DNA from: an uncultured Latescibacterota bacterium
GTDB taxonomy: Bacteria; Latescibacterota; UBA2968
Assembly: GCA_958295785.1 (NCBI GenBank)
Contig: OY282377.1
Span: 5,272,896 to 5,336,895, forward strand
DNA: 64,000 bases
Direction of reading: 5' to 3'
The notes beneath the pieces were generated by a model, which was given only the letters and a program-made list of their open reading frames with translations, was not told the origin of the DNA and made no database searches. Below are positions 45,151 to 54,344 of this stretch, one piece after another. Position 1 is the stretch's first letter, and each line of letters begins with the position of its first letter. The position numbers were made by a program, and so were the translations under genes.

Positions 45151-46596
45151 TCAAAACCCCGCTTCTCTCGGGGGCAAGGGGTCAACAGTCCAGGCCATGC
45201 GGTCGGCGAGGCGGGTTAGGAGGTCGAGTTTGATGGCGGTGGCGTTGGGATCGCGCCACAGGTTGCGCGTTTCCGTGGGGTCGGTTTCGAGATCGTAAAG
45301 TTCGCCGCTGCCCGTGCCGTGTGCGGCGACGAGTTTGTGGCGGCGCGTGCGAACCATCGTGGCGTGTGCGGGTGGATTTTTATGGCCTTGCATGGCATTG
45401 TAATATTCGCAGTAAATGTCGTCTCGGTGTTCATCCAAGGGCGCGTCTCCTGTCAGGAGGGGGAGAAGAGAGCGGCCCTGCATCGCGGGATGGATGTTGA
45501 GGCCGACCCATTCGAGGATGGTGGGCGCGAGATCCACCAGTTCCACGAGCGCGGCGGATCGCGAGCCATCGTTGCAAAGACCGGGGCCCGAGATGAGGAG
45601 GGGCACGCGCACAGCGGGTTCGTAGAAAAACGGGCCTTTGAGGTAGATGCCGTGGTCGCCGAGCATCTCGCCGTGATCAGACGTGAAGATGATATAGGTG
45701 TTGTCGCGCTGCCCCGTTGCTTCGAGGCAGTCGAGCAAGTGGCCGATCTGGCGGTCGATCACATCGACCATCGCCCAATACGCGGCTGTGACCCATCGGT
45801 GGTCCGCGTCGGTCATTCGGTCGTACGCGAACACGCCTTTGCCGCCATAAGACCCGGCGTGGTCAATGCGTTGCCATAAGGGTTTGTCGTCGAGTTCGCC
45901 CGCGACGTAATTGGGCAATGGAATATCGTCGAGCAAGTCGCGGTAGCGTTCGAGGTCTTCGCGCGGGGGATCAAAGGCGTGATGGGGATCAAACGGATTG
46001 AGCGAAAAGGTCCACGGCCTATTTTCTTCCGCGCATCGGCGAATAAAAGTGATGGCGCGCTGGACGCAATAAGTGGTTTGGCTGTGTTCTTCAGAGGGCA
46101 AAACCCGCACGTATTGCGAATCCTGAAACGGCTGGACATCGCGCTGCAAGCCCTTGTCGCGCAACCACTGGTGATAGTCATTGGTGGGCCATCGCGGCGC
46201 GGGATCGTGCGACCAAAAGAACTGGTCATACCCGTCGTCAATGCGGCGTTCCGTGCCGTGACACGCGCTGGGGTTGCAGACCGAGAGGTGGAGTTTGCCC
46301 GACAGGCCGCACACATAGCCCGCGTCGTGGAGCAATTTGGTGACCGGGATTTCGTCGCTGGGAATGGATTGACCGTTTTGCCGGCAGCGCGTGGTGCGCG
46401 GATAGCGTCCCGTGAGAAAACTCGACCGGCTGGGCGTGCAGACCGGGCTTTGGGAAAAGGCGTGTTCAAAAAGCACGCTTTGTTCGGCCAAGCGATCCAA
46501 ATTCGGCGTGTGGACAAATGTGTTGCCATAGCAGCCGAGCGTGTCAAAACGCTGCTGATCCGTGCAGATCCAAAGGATATTCGGTTTGTTGGACAT
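45151..46596 (-). CDS. Sulfatase (type I, formylglycine-dependent) A
   Basis: 481 aa from MSNKPNILWICTDQQ. CTPSR at C53 is the formylglycine site; SFLTGRYPRT follows. FTSDHGEMLGDHG and FNPFDPHH-type motifs bind calcium. No signal peptide, so a cytoplasmic form or non-classical export. Divergent from the next sulfatase. The formylglycine-generating enzyme is not in the window. Confidence 0.9.
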   Translation of the reverse strand: MSNKPNILWICTDQQRFDTLGCYGNTFVHTPNLDRLAEQSVLFEHAFSQSPVCTPSRSSFLTGRYPRTTRCRQNGQSIPSDEIPVTKLLHDAGYVCGLSGKLHLSVCNPSACHGTERRIDDGYDQFFWSHDPAPRWPTNDYHQWLRDKGLQRDVQPFQDSQYVRVLPSEEHSQTTYCVQRAITFIRRCAEENRPWTFSLNPFDPHHAFDPPREDLERYRDLLDDIPLPNYVAGELDDKPLWQRIDHAGSYGGKGVFAYDRMTDADHRWVTAAYWAMVDVIDRQIGHLLDCLEATGQRDNTYIIFTSDHGEMLGDHGIYLKGPFFYEPAVRVPLLISGPGLCNDGSRSAALVELVDLAPTILEWVGLNIHPAMQGRSLLPLLTGDAPLDEHRDDIYCEYYNAMQGHKNPPAHATMVRTRRHKLVAAHGTGSGELYDLETDPTETRNLWRDPNATAIKLDLLTRLADRMAWTVDPLPPREAGF

Positions 46597-46961
46597 GGGG
46601 AACCTCAATGGGTGAAAGTGCAGAGTGGGCGTGCCTTGTGCGTCCCCTGCTCGGTCATTTATGGCCCGTTGTGGCGTTAAACGGGAGCGGCATGGTTAGC
46701 GGCAATTCGCAAGGGTTATGGCTTAAATCCCTATCCGCGAGAGAGATTTCTGCTTCCCAATCTGCTGTCAGTGGAGAAGCGGTAAGCAAGAGAGTGCGGC
46801 GCATTTTCGCTCAACTTTCCCAACGCTGGCATCCGATGGAATGGGGGGCATGGCATAAGCCTTTGAAATGGATGTGGCGATCTGAATGACACTTGTGAAC
46901 AGCAACAGATGAATGTATTATGATACAAGTGCAGTGAACAAATATCATGAGGGGAGTTGGC
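46597..46961. other. Divergent promoter region between two sulfatases
   Basis: 365 nt without a gene. It holds the promoter at 46893-46921. I see no hairpin or operator repeat. Confidence 0.5.
46893..46921 (+). promoter_or_regulatory. Sigma-70-like promoter for sulfatase B
   Basis: TTGTGA, 17-base spacer, TATTAT; start of transcription would be near 46928, about 34 nt before the ATG. Confidence 0.6.
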
Positions 46962-48371
46962 ATGATACGCAAGCCAAATATTATCTACTTGTTGGCCGAT
47001 GACTGGGGATATGGCGATGTGAGTTGTTTGAATCCCGAGTCGAAGATTCCAACGCCACACGCGGATTACCTCGCGTCTGAGGGGATGATTTTTACGGATG
47101 CACACAGCAACTCGGCGGTGTGTACGCCCACGCGATACGGCATTTTGACCGGGCGGTATTGCTGGCGGTCGCGGTTGAAGCGCGGGGTTTTGAATGGCTA
47201 TTCCGAGCCCCTGCTCGAAGATGGGCGGATGACCGCGGCGTCGCTGTTGCGCGGGCAGGGCTATACGACAGCGTGCGTGGGCAAGTGGCATTTGGGGTTG
47301 GGCTGGCAGGTGAAAAATGGCGCCGAGGCAGTGAACGGGGAAACAGTGGATTTTTCTGCGCCCTTGACCGATGGCCCCCATACTGCGGGCTTTGATTATT
47401 CGTTTATTATTCCCGCATCGCTGGATATGCCGCCGTATTGTTATATCGAGGACGGGATGGTGGTGGAGCAACCCGTGGAGGAGATCGCGGGGTCGCCTAG
47501 GCCCGCATTTTGGCGCGGGGGGGCGGGCGCGCCCGGGTTTATGCACGAGACGTGTTTGCTGGAACTGACGATTCGCGCCGAGGGGTTTATCCATCAGCAC
47601 GCAAAGGAAAATGCGGATAAGCCTTTCTTTTTGTACTTTCCCGCGCCGTCGCCGCACACGCCGCATTTTGCGCGCGAGCGATTTGCCGGGCGCAGTCGGG
47701 CGGGCGAATACGGCGATTATGTCACCGAGCACGACTGGAGCATCGGGCGCATTGTATCGGCCATCAAGCGCAATGGTTTGGCGGATAATACGCTGATTAT
47801 TGTGACGAGCGACAACGGTTGCCACGCCGAACCAATAGGGCTGAAGGAGAAGTACGATCATCTGGGAAATTACATTTATCGCGGGCAAAAATCCGATGCC
47901 TGGGACGGGGGGCATCGCATTCCGTTTATCGCGTCGTGGCCGGAGGTGATCGCGCCGGGGGCGCAATGCGACAAGACCGTGTGTTTGACGGACCTGTTGG
48001 CGACCGCCGCCGGGATTTGCGGCGTTGATTTGCCCAGTGATGCAGGGGAAGACAGCTATGACATTTCGCCGTACATGCGGGGCGAGCAGGACGAGGCGAT
48101 TCGAGAAGCGACCGTACACCATTCGATCAGCGGGGAATTTGCGATTCGCAAGGATCAGTGGAAACTGGTGGCCTGCCGCGGTTCCGGCGGCTGGACTTTG
48201 AAAGACGCAGATGTGCCCGCAGACGCGCCGCCCATGCAGCTTTACGACATGGCACGCGACCCAGAGGAGCAACACAATTTGTACCGCGAAAAAATAGAGA
48301 TCGCAACAGAATTGCTCGATCTTCTGAATCGGTACCGAGAAGCGGACGGGAGTAAATTTTTGTCTGCGTAA
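46962..48371 (+). CDS. Sulfatase (type I, formylglycine-dependent) B
   Basis: 469 aa from the ATG at 46962 (GAGGGGAG before it). CTPTR at C54 is modified to formylglycine; GILTGRYCWR, CVGKWHLGLGW (Lys/His of the active site) and IVTSDNGCHAE (metal Asp/Asn) follow. This is the common marine S1 pattern for glycan sulfate esters. No signal peptide. Confidence 0.9.
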   Translation: MIRKPNIIYLLADDWGYGDVSCLNPESKIPTPHADYLASEGMIFTDAHSNSAVCTPTRYGILTGRYCWRSRLKRGVLNGYSEPLLEDGRMTAASLLRGQGYTTACVGKWHLGLGWQVKNGAEAVNGETVDFSAPLTDGPHTAGFDYSFIIPASLDMPPYCYIEDGMVVEQPVEEIAGSPRPAFWRGGAGAPGFMHETCLLELTIRAEGFIHQHAKENADKPFFLYFPAPSPHTPHFARERFAGRSRAGEYGDYVTEHDWSIGRIVSAIKRNGLADNTLIIVTSDNGCHAEPIGLKEKYDHLGNYIYRGQKSDAWDGGHRIPFIASWPEVIAPGAQCDKTVCLTDLLATAAGICGVDLPSDAGEDSYDISPYMRGEQDEAIREATVHHSISGEFAIRKDQWKLVACRGSGGWTLKDADVPADAPPMQLYDMARDPEEQHNLYREKIEIATELLDLLNRYREADGSKFLSA

Positions 48372-48382
48372 AAGGAGGCGTT

Positions 48383-48511
48383 ATGCAAGAGGAATTTCAA
48401 AAATTTATTTTGCGCTTAAGGATGATCGAAATCCTGAGCCGCTACAGCGAGGTGCAACAACAGTTCCACACCATGAGACAATGGAAAAAACGCTGGATTT
48501 TTCCCAACTGA
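48383..48511 (+). CDS. Small 42-aa ORF with strong ribosome site
   Basis: MQEEFQKFILRLRMIEILSR then YSEVQQQFHTMRQWKKRW; AAAGGAGG lies 5 bases before the ATG and 9 nt after the sulfatase stop. Basic, helical, not recognised. It may be a real small protein of the sulfatase operon. Confidence 0.4.
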   Translation: MQEEFQKFILRLRMIEILSRYSEVQQQFHTMRQWKKRWIFPN

Positions 48512-48625
48512 AGCGAGTCAGCGCCTTGGGATGGGCGGGATTACTCGCTTCACAGCTTTGTAGGACGCCTGTCTATTCAGGCGGGCGAGGGCGAGCACAG
48601 GGGCATCCGCCCCTACACACAGTGG

Positions 48626-49501
48626 CTAAACTTCCATCTCACTTATCGGAACGCCCGCACGGGCCGCAATATCGCGCGTGTTGGATGCGGCTTCGGGAAT
48701 GCGGTCAGGAGGGAGGTGTTCGATGAGGCCGTAGTTGTTGGGAAAGCGGGTTTGGAAATGGCGAAAGCAATGCGCGAGGTCGAGTTCCCCATGGCCGGGC
48801 ACGGTTTCTTCGAGGTGGAGCACGAGTCCTTTGCCGATAGAAATATCTTTGATGTGCATGATCGGCGCGTACGTGCCCATCTCATGAAAAATGTGATTCA
48901 GCCGCTCGGCGCTGTCATAGACTTGGCTCAGGGTCTCGAAGTGATTCGCGTAGTCCATCACCAAGCGCAGGTTGGGAGATCCCACGCTTTCGACCATTTC
49001 GCGGCAGGTGTGCGGGTTTTTGAGAATGGAGACGAGGTGGGTTTCCATGACCCCTGTGACGCCGCGTTGTTCGAGCGTGGGCGCGATGTCTCGCAGGGTT
49101 TCGATGAGGCGGTCCCATGCCGCTCGCGTGTGGTTGTGGCGATGGGGCGTCCAACTGCCCGCGGGATTGCGGCTGCCCGGGCGGAGCAAGTAGGTCTGTG
49201 CAGACAGGCTATCGGCGATTTCCGCGCCCTTTTTGATTTTGGCGATGACAGCGTTTCGCACGTCCGCATCCGGGTCAAAGAGGCATTCGGGATAGGTGAT
49301 GGAAAATTGCGCGAGGTCAAGCGCGTGGTCCGCAAAAAGCACGCGGCATCGCGCCGTGTCCGCAGCGGTGATTTCTCCGCACAATTCCCCGGGAAAGTGA
49401 AACGCGCAACCCGTGAAGCCGAGGGCTTGCACGGCCCGGAGATGGGCCGGTTTTAAGGTGCGAAAATCCCGGGGCAAAAGGCCAACAACACCCAAGCGCA
49501 T
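48626..49501 (-). CDS. Sugar phosphate isomerase/epimerase-like protein
   Basis: 291 aa, xylose-isomerase-like TIM barrel (AP_endonuc_2). FTGCAFHFPGE, GVTGVMETHL (metal Glu), LVMDYANHFETL (Asp/His) and IMHIKDISIG are the usual metal-binding strands. Substrate unknown. It follows the SDR gene by 11 nt on the same strand and fits sugar catabolism. Confidence 0.8.
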   Translation of the reverse strand: MRLGVVGLLPRDFRTLKPAHLRAVQALGFTGCAFHFPGELCGEITAADTARCRVLFADHALDLAQFSITYPECLFDPDADVRNAVIAKIKKGAEIADSLSAQTYLLRPGSRNPAGSWTPHRHNHTRAAWDRLIETLRDIAPTLEQRGVTGVMETHLVSILKNPHTCREMVESVGSPNLRLVMDYANHFETLSQVYDSAERLNHIFHEMGTYAPIMHIKDISIGKGLVLHLEETVPGHGELDLAHCFRHFQTRFPNNYGLIEHLPPDRIPEAASNTRDIAARAGVPISEMEV

Positions 49502-49512
49502 GGTCGGGCCTC

Positions 49513-50247
49513 CTATCGCGTGAAAATGGTGCCGCGCACGTAATCGGCGGCGTCAGATACGAGAAAGGACAAAATGTTGCCCACGCCTTCGGGGTCGCCA
49601 AGCCCGGCCGCGAGATGGGCAACATCGCGCCCGGCCGCATCGGCTTGTTTTTGCACCACGCGCATTTTTAGTGGCGTTTCAATGCCGCCCGGGCAAACGC
49701 CGTGAACGCGGATGTTGCGATGGCCCAGTTGCGCTGCCAACACCAGGGACAGGCCGTGAACGCCGCCTTTGCTCGACCCGTAAGCCACGGATGAACTCCC
49801 GCCTTTGACCCCCGCGCCCGATGCAATGAGCACGATGACGCCTTTGCCGACTTTTTTCATCCACGGCACCGCGTATTTTGCAGCGAGGAAACTCCCTTTC
49901 AAATTGATGTCGATGACCCTGTCCCATGTAAATTCTTCAAACTCATCGACGGGAACGAGCGCGCCTTCGAGAATCCCCGCGGCGTGGATCAAGCCGTCGA
50001 TGTGCCCAAAGGCTTCGCCGATAGTGTCGAACAAGTCGCGCACCTGATTTTCTTCTTTCACATCTGCCCGAAACCCATTTGCACAGCCGCCCCTTTGTTC
50101 GATTTCCCGCACCGCGCGTTCAACGCCCTCTCCATCCAAATCCACGACAGCCACGCTCGCGCCTTCCCGCGCACAGCATTGCGCCGCGGCCCGCCCAATG
50201 CCCGATGCACCGCCGGTGACGACGATGTTTTTGTTTTTCAATCTCAT
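49513..50247 (-). CDS. SDR-family oxidoreductase
   Basis: 244 aa from the ATG at 50247 (GGAG 7 bases upstream). TGGASGIGRAAAQ is the NAD(P) site; YGSSKGGVHGLSL contains the YxxxK pair; HAAGILEGA replaces NNAG, as in some members. The long upstream frame is not coding. Oxidises a sugar or alcohol, substrate unknown. Confidence 0.85.
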   Translation of the reverse strand: MRLKNKNIVVTGGASGIGRAAAQCCAREGASVAVVDLDGEGVERAVREIEQRGGCANGFRADVKEENQVRDLFDTIGEAFGHIDGLIHAAGILEGALVPVDEFEEFTWDRVIDINLKGSFLAAKYAVPWMKKVGKGVIVLIASGAGVKGGSSSVAYGSSKGGVHGLSLVLAAQLGHRNIRVHGVCPGGIETPLKMRVVQKQADAAGRDVAHLAAGLGDPEGVGNILSFLVSDAADYVRGTIFTR

Positions 50248-50280
50248 GGTTTTCTCCAACAATACGAAAGGTAGTTGTAA

Positions 50281-50484
50281 AAAAAAGAATGCGACTTCTC
50301 GAAGTCCGTCAAAAATCCCTACGCAAAGCATTTGAAAAAGCAAGTCACGTTGCGTTTGGGGACGGATGTTATCGCGTATTTTAAGGACATGGCGGACGAA
50401 ACGGGTATTCCATACCAGAATTTGATCGACCTGTATCTCCGGGACTGCGTCCAGTCCAAGAAAAAGCTCAAGTGGGCATCTTGA
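50281..50484 (+). pseudogene. BrnA antitoxin relic without a start codon
   Basis: Reads KKECDFSKSVKNPYAKHLKK, then QVTLRLGTDVIAYFKDMADE, TGIPYQNLIDLYLRDCVQSK and KKLKWAS: a complete BrnA (ribbon-helix-helix) sequence. A TAA stands where the ATG is expected. No brnT precedes it; the SDR gene diverges instead. A terminator follows. Confidence 0.8.
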
Positions 50485-50504
50485 GACGATCTCGTTATTT
50501 GTTT

Positions 50505-50540
50505 GGGCTTGCGATTCGACCTCGCAAGCCCTTTTTTTGT
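50505..50540 (+). terminator. Rho-independent terminator after the brnA relic
   Basis: GGGCTTGCG / CGCAAGCCC, 9-base loop, then TTTTTTTGTTTT. Confidence 0.85.
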
Positions 50541-50545
50541 TTTCT

Positions 50546-50622
50546 AAACCGTCCTTGAAGGGGCGGGGTTTTACGGGCTGGTGAGATAAACATATTGCGT
50601 TTGGCAAGGTCGGAGTTCTTTA
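50546..50622. repeat. 77-bp direct repeat, IS605-end-like (copy 1)
   Basis: AAACCGTCCTTGAAGGGGCG followed by GGGTTTTACGGG and AAGGTCGGAGTTCTTTA. A copy with a few changes is at 51367-51443. The CCTTGAAGGGGCGGGG hairpin resembles right ends of IS200/IS605 elements. Confidence 0.75.
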
Positions 50623-50671
50623 ATGACGCGATAAAACCTTGCCCATTTCGAGCGAAGCCTCGTATCCCTCA

Positions 50672-50854
50672 TCAATGACCGAGCTCAGTGCCTTGTTCAG
50701 CAACCTGTCTCATAGCACGCAGATCCACAACCTGCCGACCTTCCGCCCGCTTTTTGGTTTGGAGATGGGCAACAAGGGCATCGATATCATACCCATGTTC
50801 CCGTGCGATGCGGTCTTTGATCTGCCAGAGTTCCATGATGATTTCGTCAGACAT
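50672..50854 (-). CDS. Small antitoxin-like protein
   Basis: 60 aa: MSDEIIMELWQIKDRIAREH, then YDIDALVAHLQTKKRAEGRQ and a C-terminal VVDLR. I have seen similar proteins beside small toxins, but it has no formal family name I can give. GGAG lies 9 bases upstream. The gene before it is cut by the MITE at 50916; its C-terminal end KSAPRKNLWEYLK is visible in frame. Confidence 0.55.
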   Translation of the reverse strand: MSDEIIMELWQIKDRIAREHGYDIDALVAHLQTKKRAEGRQVVDLRAMRQVAEQGTELGH

Positions 50855-50915
50855 CTTCAAATACTCCCATAAGTTCTTGCGGGGTGCAGATTTCGGGACT
50901 GGTATGCCCGTGTAA

Positions 50916-51365
50916 TACCAATTTGATTTTAAGTTGTCCGTATCCTGTCTCCCATCAGGGATGAATGAGGAATGGGGAACAGACTTACGTAAAGCGTTTG
51001 GTTCTGCCTCTATATGGGTTGCCTTTGATGCCTTCGGCGACCTACTTTTTTTCAACAGCAAAAAAAAGTAGGCGAGCGGGGTACAACTGCCCCAGCAGTT
51101 CAAAAATGCCGCTCTCATGCGCCGAGAGGCTGGCACAGCGCAAATCGCTTTGCGGGTCGCACGACATGCGTTGGCCTGCAAGGTGGGTTGCAAAATGGAT
51201 GTGCGTTGCGAGACGGCCTTGCGCGCTGTGCGTGATGGCTTTGTGTGACGGTATTTTGTGATCGCATTTTTGCGATGGCTTTTCTGAATGACTGCGGAAC
51301 GTCAAGGAGATCGCTTGCTGGCAACATAGCGCATCACATGAGGTCAACAGATATTCAATTTGGTA
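50916..51365. mobile_element. MITE-like element, family TACCAAATTGAT (copy B)
   Basis: 450 bp, inverted with respect to 44668-45140, ends TACCAATTTGAT and TTCAATTTGGTA, flanked by TAA duplications (50913-50915, 51366-51368). Contains CCTACTTTTTTTCAACAGC / AAAAAAAAGTAGG, a long A/T hairpin. Confidence 0.85.
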
Positions 51366-51366
51366 T

Positions 51367-51443
51367 AAACCGCCCTTGAAGGGTCGGGGTTTTACGGGTT
51401 GGTGAGATAAATATATTGCGTTTGGCAAGGTCGGAGTTCTTTA
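51367..51443. repeat. 77-bp direct repeat, IS605-end-like (copy 2)
   Basis: Same orientation as 50546-50622. It abuts the MITE duplication. Confidence 0.75.
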
Positions 51444-51471
51444 TGGCCACAGAAGGCATACCCTGTTTTCA

Positions 51472-52125
51472 TCATGGGTTTCGTCCAACCGAGACTGCGA
51501 GATACCGAAAGCGTTGGTGCTTTCCCTCTCCAAGACTTGAGTAATCCCGCCAGCGCATGCGATATGAACCCGTTAGATAAATCGGATCTTCCATTCCTCT
51601 GATTGTGCCTTCGGCGGGATTTCCACACCATTTCATCTCGCCTGTCACCCTCCGACCTTCATAGATACGAAAATATTTATCTTTAGGATTTGACTTCCTA
51701 GAACCTGTCTGAGTCCAAAATGGTTGCTCGTCTGTTAGCAGAACTGCAAACCCTAACTTGGCCTTCCCATCTGCCACCACCCGGTCAAGCCTCTCGATGT
51801 CTTTAAGAAAGCCGTACCGCCCGGAGTCATGCGCGCTTTGATTCTTGAGTACAAAAAGCTCATTGTTCCATTTACCTTTTCTCTCTCGGGTGCGGTACTT
51901 CAATTCAATTGCAATTTTCTCAGTCGTAAGATAGATGTCCATGTGGTTTTTGTCGGTTTCGTCAGATTGAGGACCCAAAACTCGATAGGGCAATTCCAAG
52001 CGAATCTCACAATCTGGTATCGCCTTGTGTATCTCCAATGCGAGAGCGTGCTGAAAATCCGCCTCTGAGTGAAAAATCGGACGGTGCTTGGACAAGTCCG
52101 CCATAAGGCCGTGAATATCGAGCAT
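51472..52125 (-). CDS. PD-(D/E)XK-type hypothetical nuclease
   Basis: 217 aa from the ATG at 52125 (GGAGAAG upstream). MDIYLTTEKIAIELKYRTR gives the D...ExK active site, preceded by the helix ADFQHALALEIHKAIPD. The rest (FLKDIERLDRVVADGKAKLG, FAVLLTDEQPFW) is the fold's back half. Family not named; members may act in restriction or repair. No methylase beside it. Confidence 0.65.
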   Translation of the reverse strand: MLDIHGLMADLSKHRPIFHSEADFQHALALEIHKAIPDCEIRLELPYRVLGPQSDETDKNHMDIYLTTEKIAIELKYRTRERKGKWNNELFVLKNQSAHDSGRYGFLKDIERLDRVVADGKAKLGFAVLLTDEQPFWTQTGSRKSNPKDKYFRIYEGRRVTGEMKWCGNPAEGTIRGMEDPIYLTGSYRMRWRDYSSLGEGKHQRFRYLAVSVGRNP

Positions 52126-52228
52126 GTGATTCTTCTCCTTAATAGCTCGCTGTGCGGATACCGGCATCTCACCAACGGCATCGGGTAGGGCAACGCGGTG
52201 AAAGCGATGGTCGCCAAACGCACAATTT

Positions 52229-54181
52229 TCACACTTCTCTTTTTCGCACCATCTCGTGGCCTTGAAAAATATCGTAGGCAATCGCGCCTTGGCTTTGGTC
52301 GGGCGGGGCGATGCCGAAGAGGTGGCAAAGCGTGGGCACCACATCGACAGCGTGGATATAGCCGAGTTTGTCGGTGGGGCGTTCGTAGCCTTTTTTGATG
52401 CCCGGGCCGGCCAAGTGAAATGATCCAAAGCTCGATGAAATCTCGCTGCGCGTGGGGATAAAGCCTCCGTGATGCGCGCCGAAAACTTTGGGCGCGCCCA
52501 CACAACCGCCGCCCACGATGCCCTTCCACTGGCCGTAGTACCCGCTGACATAGCCGTGATCCCACGCGAAAACCACATCGCCGCACTGATCGCCCCATTG
52601 CCCGAGCATGTACGCGTCGCGCTTGGGCAGGGCAATGGCGATGACATTGCGCCCGACTTCTTCATCGACCCAAGTGCGTAGGGCGCGGAGGAGATCGCGT
52701 TCAATCGCGTCGAATTTCGGGCCGGGTTCGGCGTTGATCCATATATCAAAGCCCTTGTCGTCTTTGAGGTACGCACGGGTTTTTTCAAAGTCGATTTCGC
52801 TTTCGCGGACTTCGTCGCGTTCAACGCCGTCGCTGGCGTCTGCTTTGAGCACGGTGAATCCGCGGTCATACAGGAATTTTCGGATGTTGGCGATCCGCAC
52901 ATCTGGCGACGCGCCGTGATCGGACAATACGCCGACACAGGTGGTCTCATCGGCGGCATCCCACATGCGTTTTAAGACCTTGTCTCCGACGATGTACGCC
53001 TTGCGGAACAGGTGCATGATTTCGGCGGCTTTGTCCGCATGGTATGCCGGGCACACCGGATCCACGCCGTCGAGGTGAATGTGGTTGAGGTAGTCGTAGA
53101 GGTGCCAGTGGCAGATGAAGAAATTGGCATCTTTTTCGTGGAGCATGTAATTGGCGACATCGGCAAACCAAAGGCCCTGGTATTCGCATTCTTCAAGCGC
53201 GGTGTCAAAGTCGGTCATGCCCGCGGTGTAGGGCGTCATTGAGGCGTGTTCTTGATAGGGGCCAAAGCGTTGGATGAGTTCGGCGGCCAAATCGTCGGGA
53301 TAGGTGAACCCATCGGTGTACGTGATCTGCGAACGGTAGAGCTTGAGATGCGCGCCATCGGGTTCGAGTTCGAGGAGTTTGAAGCGCACAGCGGCGCGCT
53401 GATCGCGGCCTGCGATGCGGAAGGGTTCTATCGCCCAATTGCTCCATGAACCGGTTTTCACTTCCGCGATGTGGTCGCCGCCATCTCGTGACCGGCAGAC
53501 CCTCAGCGCGTCGTATCCCTTGTCGGCACGGGCAAAGACGAGCAGATAAAAGCGATTGATGTCGCCGCCCAAGCGCGCGTGGATCTCGATGGCAGACGCG
53601 AGCGGTGGCAGGGTGCTTTGCGGAAGGTTGATCCAGCCCTGTGCCGGCGCGAGCGCGGGGATGGATTCGACGCTGCGCTGTTTGCGGCGCACGGCGGTGC
53701 CGTCGTGGTCCATTTGCACGGTTTCCCCACCCTGATCCGCGGTGGTATAAGCCTGCGCCGCGGCGATTTCATAGTCCGTGTTCGCGTGCCCGGGATGCCC
53801 GAAGCCGTCGATCACATACCCCTTTTCCACGCCCGAGGGATGGGCGGCCGGATAGTGCAACGCCACGCCTTTCAGGCCCTCGCGTTCAAGGGCGTTCCAT
53901 AAGCGTTGGGCATTGTTGGCGCGGCCGTCAAACGAGTTGACGCGCTCGCCGGGAGCGACATCGACTCGCCAGCGCGAGACGCTGTGCGTGCCCGTGTGCG
54001 CGCCCGTGGAAAGGGTGGCCCAGTTCGTGGGCGTCCACACCGGGAATGAGGGAAAGGTCTCGTTGACCGCGCCTTCGTCGAGCATGCGCTTAAACGTCGG
54101 CAGCGATCCCTCATCTGCAAAATATTTCATCATCGGCGTGATAAAGCCATCCATGCCGTAGGCGACAATTTTTTTTGACAC
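52229..54181 (-). CDS. Type I phosphodiesterase / alkaline-phosphatase-superfamily protein
   Basis: 650 aa from a GTG (54181) with GAAAGGA before it. MDGFITPMMKY supplies the first metal Asp; FPVWTPTNWATLSTGAHTG contains the Thr nucleophile. HWHLYDYLNHI, VLSDHGASPD and FGAHHGGFIPTR are later metal sites. No membrane segment. Hydrolyses phosphate or phosphonate esters; substrate unknown. Confidence 0.8.
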   Translation of the reverse strand: MSKKIVAYGMDGFITPMMKYFADEGSLPTFKRMLDEGAVNETFPSFPVWTPTNWATLSTGAHTGTHSVSRWRVDVAPGERVNSFDGRANNAQRLWNALEREGLKGVALHYPAAHPSGVEKGYVIDGFGHPGHANTDYEIAAAQAYTTADQGGETVQMDHDGTAVRRKQRSVESIPALAPAQGWINLPQSTLPPLASAIEIHARLGGDINRFYLLVFARADKGYDALRVCRSRDGGDHIAEVKTGSWSNWAIEPFRIAGRDQRAAVRFKLLELEPDGAHLKLYRSQITYTDGFTYPDDLAAELIQRFGPYQEHASMTPYTAGMTDFDTALEECEYQGLWFADVANYMLHEKDANFFICHWHLYDYLNHIHLDGVDPVCPAYHADKAAEIMHLFRKAYIVGDKVLKRMWDAADETTCVGVLSDHGASPDVRIANIRKFLYDRGFTVLKADASDGVERDEVRESEIDFEKTRAYLKDDKGFDIWINAEPGPKFDAIERDLLRALRTWVDEEVGRNVIAIALPKRDAYMLGQWGDQCGDVVFAWDHGYVSGYYGQWKGIVGGGCVGAPKVFGAHHGGFIPTRSEISSSFGSFHLAGPGIKKGYERPTDKLGYIHAVDVVPTLCHLFGIAPPDQSQGAIAYDIFQGHEMVRKREV

Positions 54182-54344
54182 AGCAATTCCTTTCTCGAAA
54201 GGGTTGATTTGTTTCACGGACCGCAGATTTGAACAGGCACGGGGGCCTGTTCCTACGGCTGATGGGGATTGGGTGAACTGACCACCGGCCACTGGTTTTG
54301 CTGACCGCTTGAAAGGCCGAAGGGTTGGGCGGTATCCAGCATCG

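Noticed and set aside
49513-50607. SDR protein with a 120-residue N-terminal extension
   Set aside because: The extension crosses repeat DNA and lacks homology; the start at 50247 has a good ribosome site and standard TGGASGIG position.
50641-50720. Short frame NKALSSVIDEGYEASLEMGK overlapping the end of the 60-aa gene
   Set aside because: Looks mildly coding but is only 25-27 codons, starts at TTG and ends at repeat DNA. Not enough to call a gene.
52140-52228. In-frame upstream extension of the 51472-52125 nuclease-like gene
   Set aside because: It runs into the end of the phosphodiesterase gene; GGAGAAG before 52125 decides the start.
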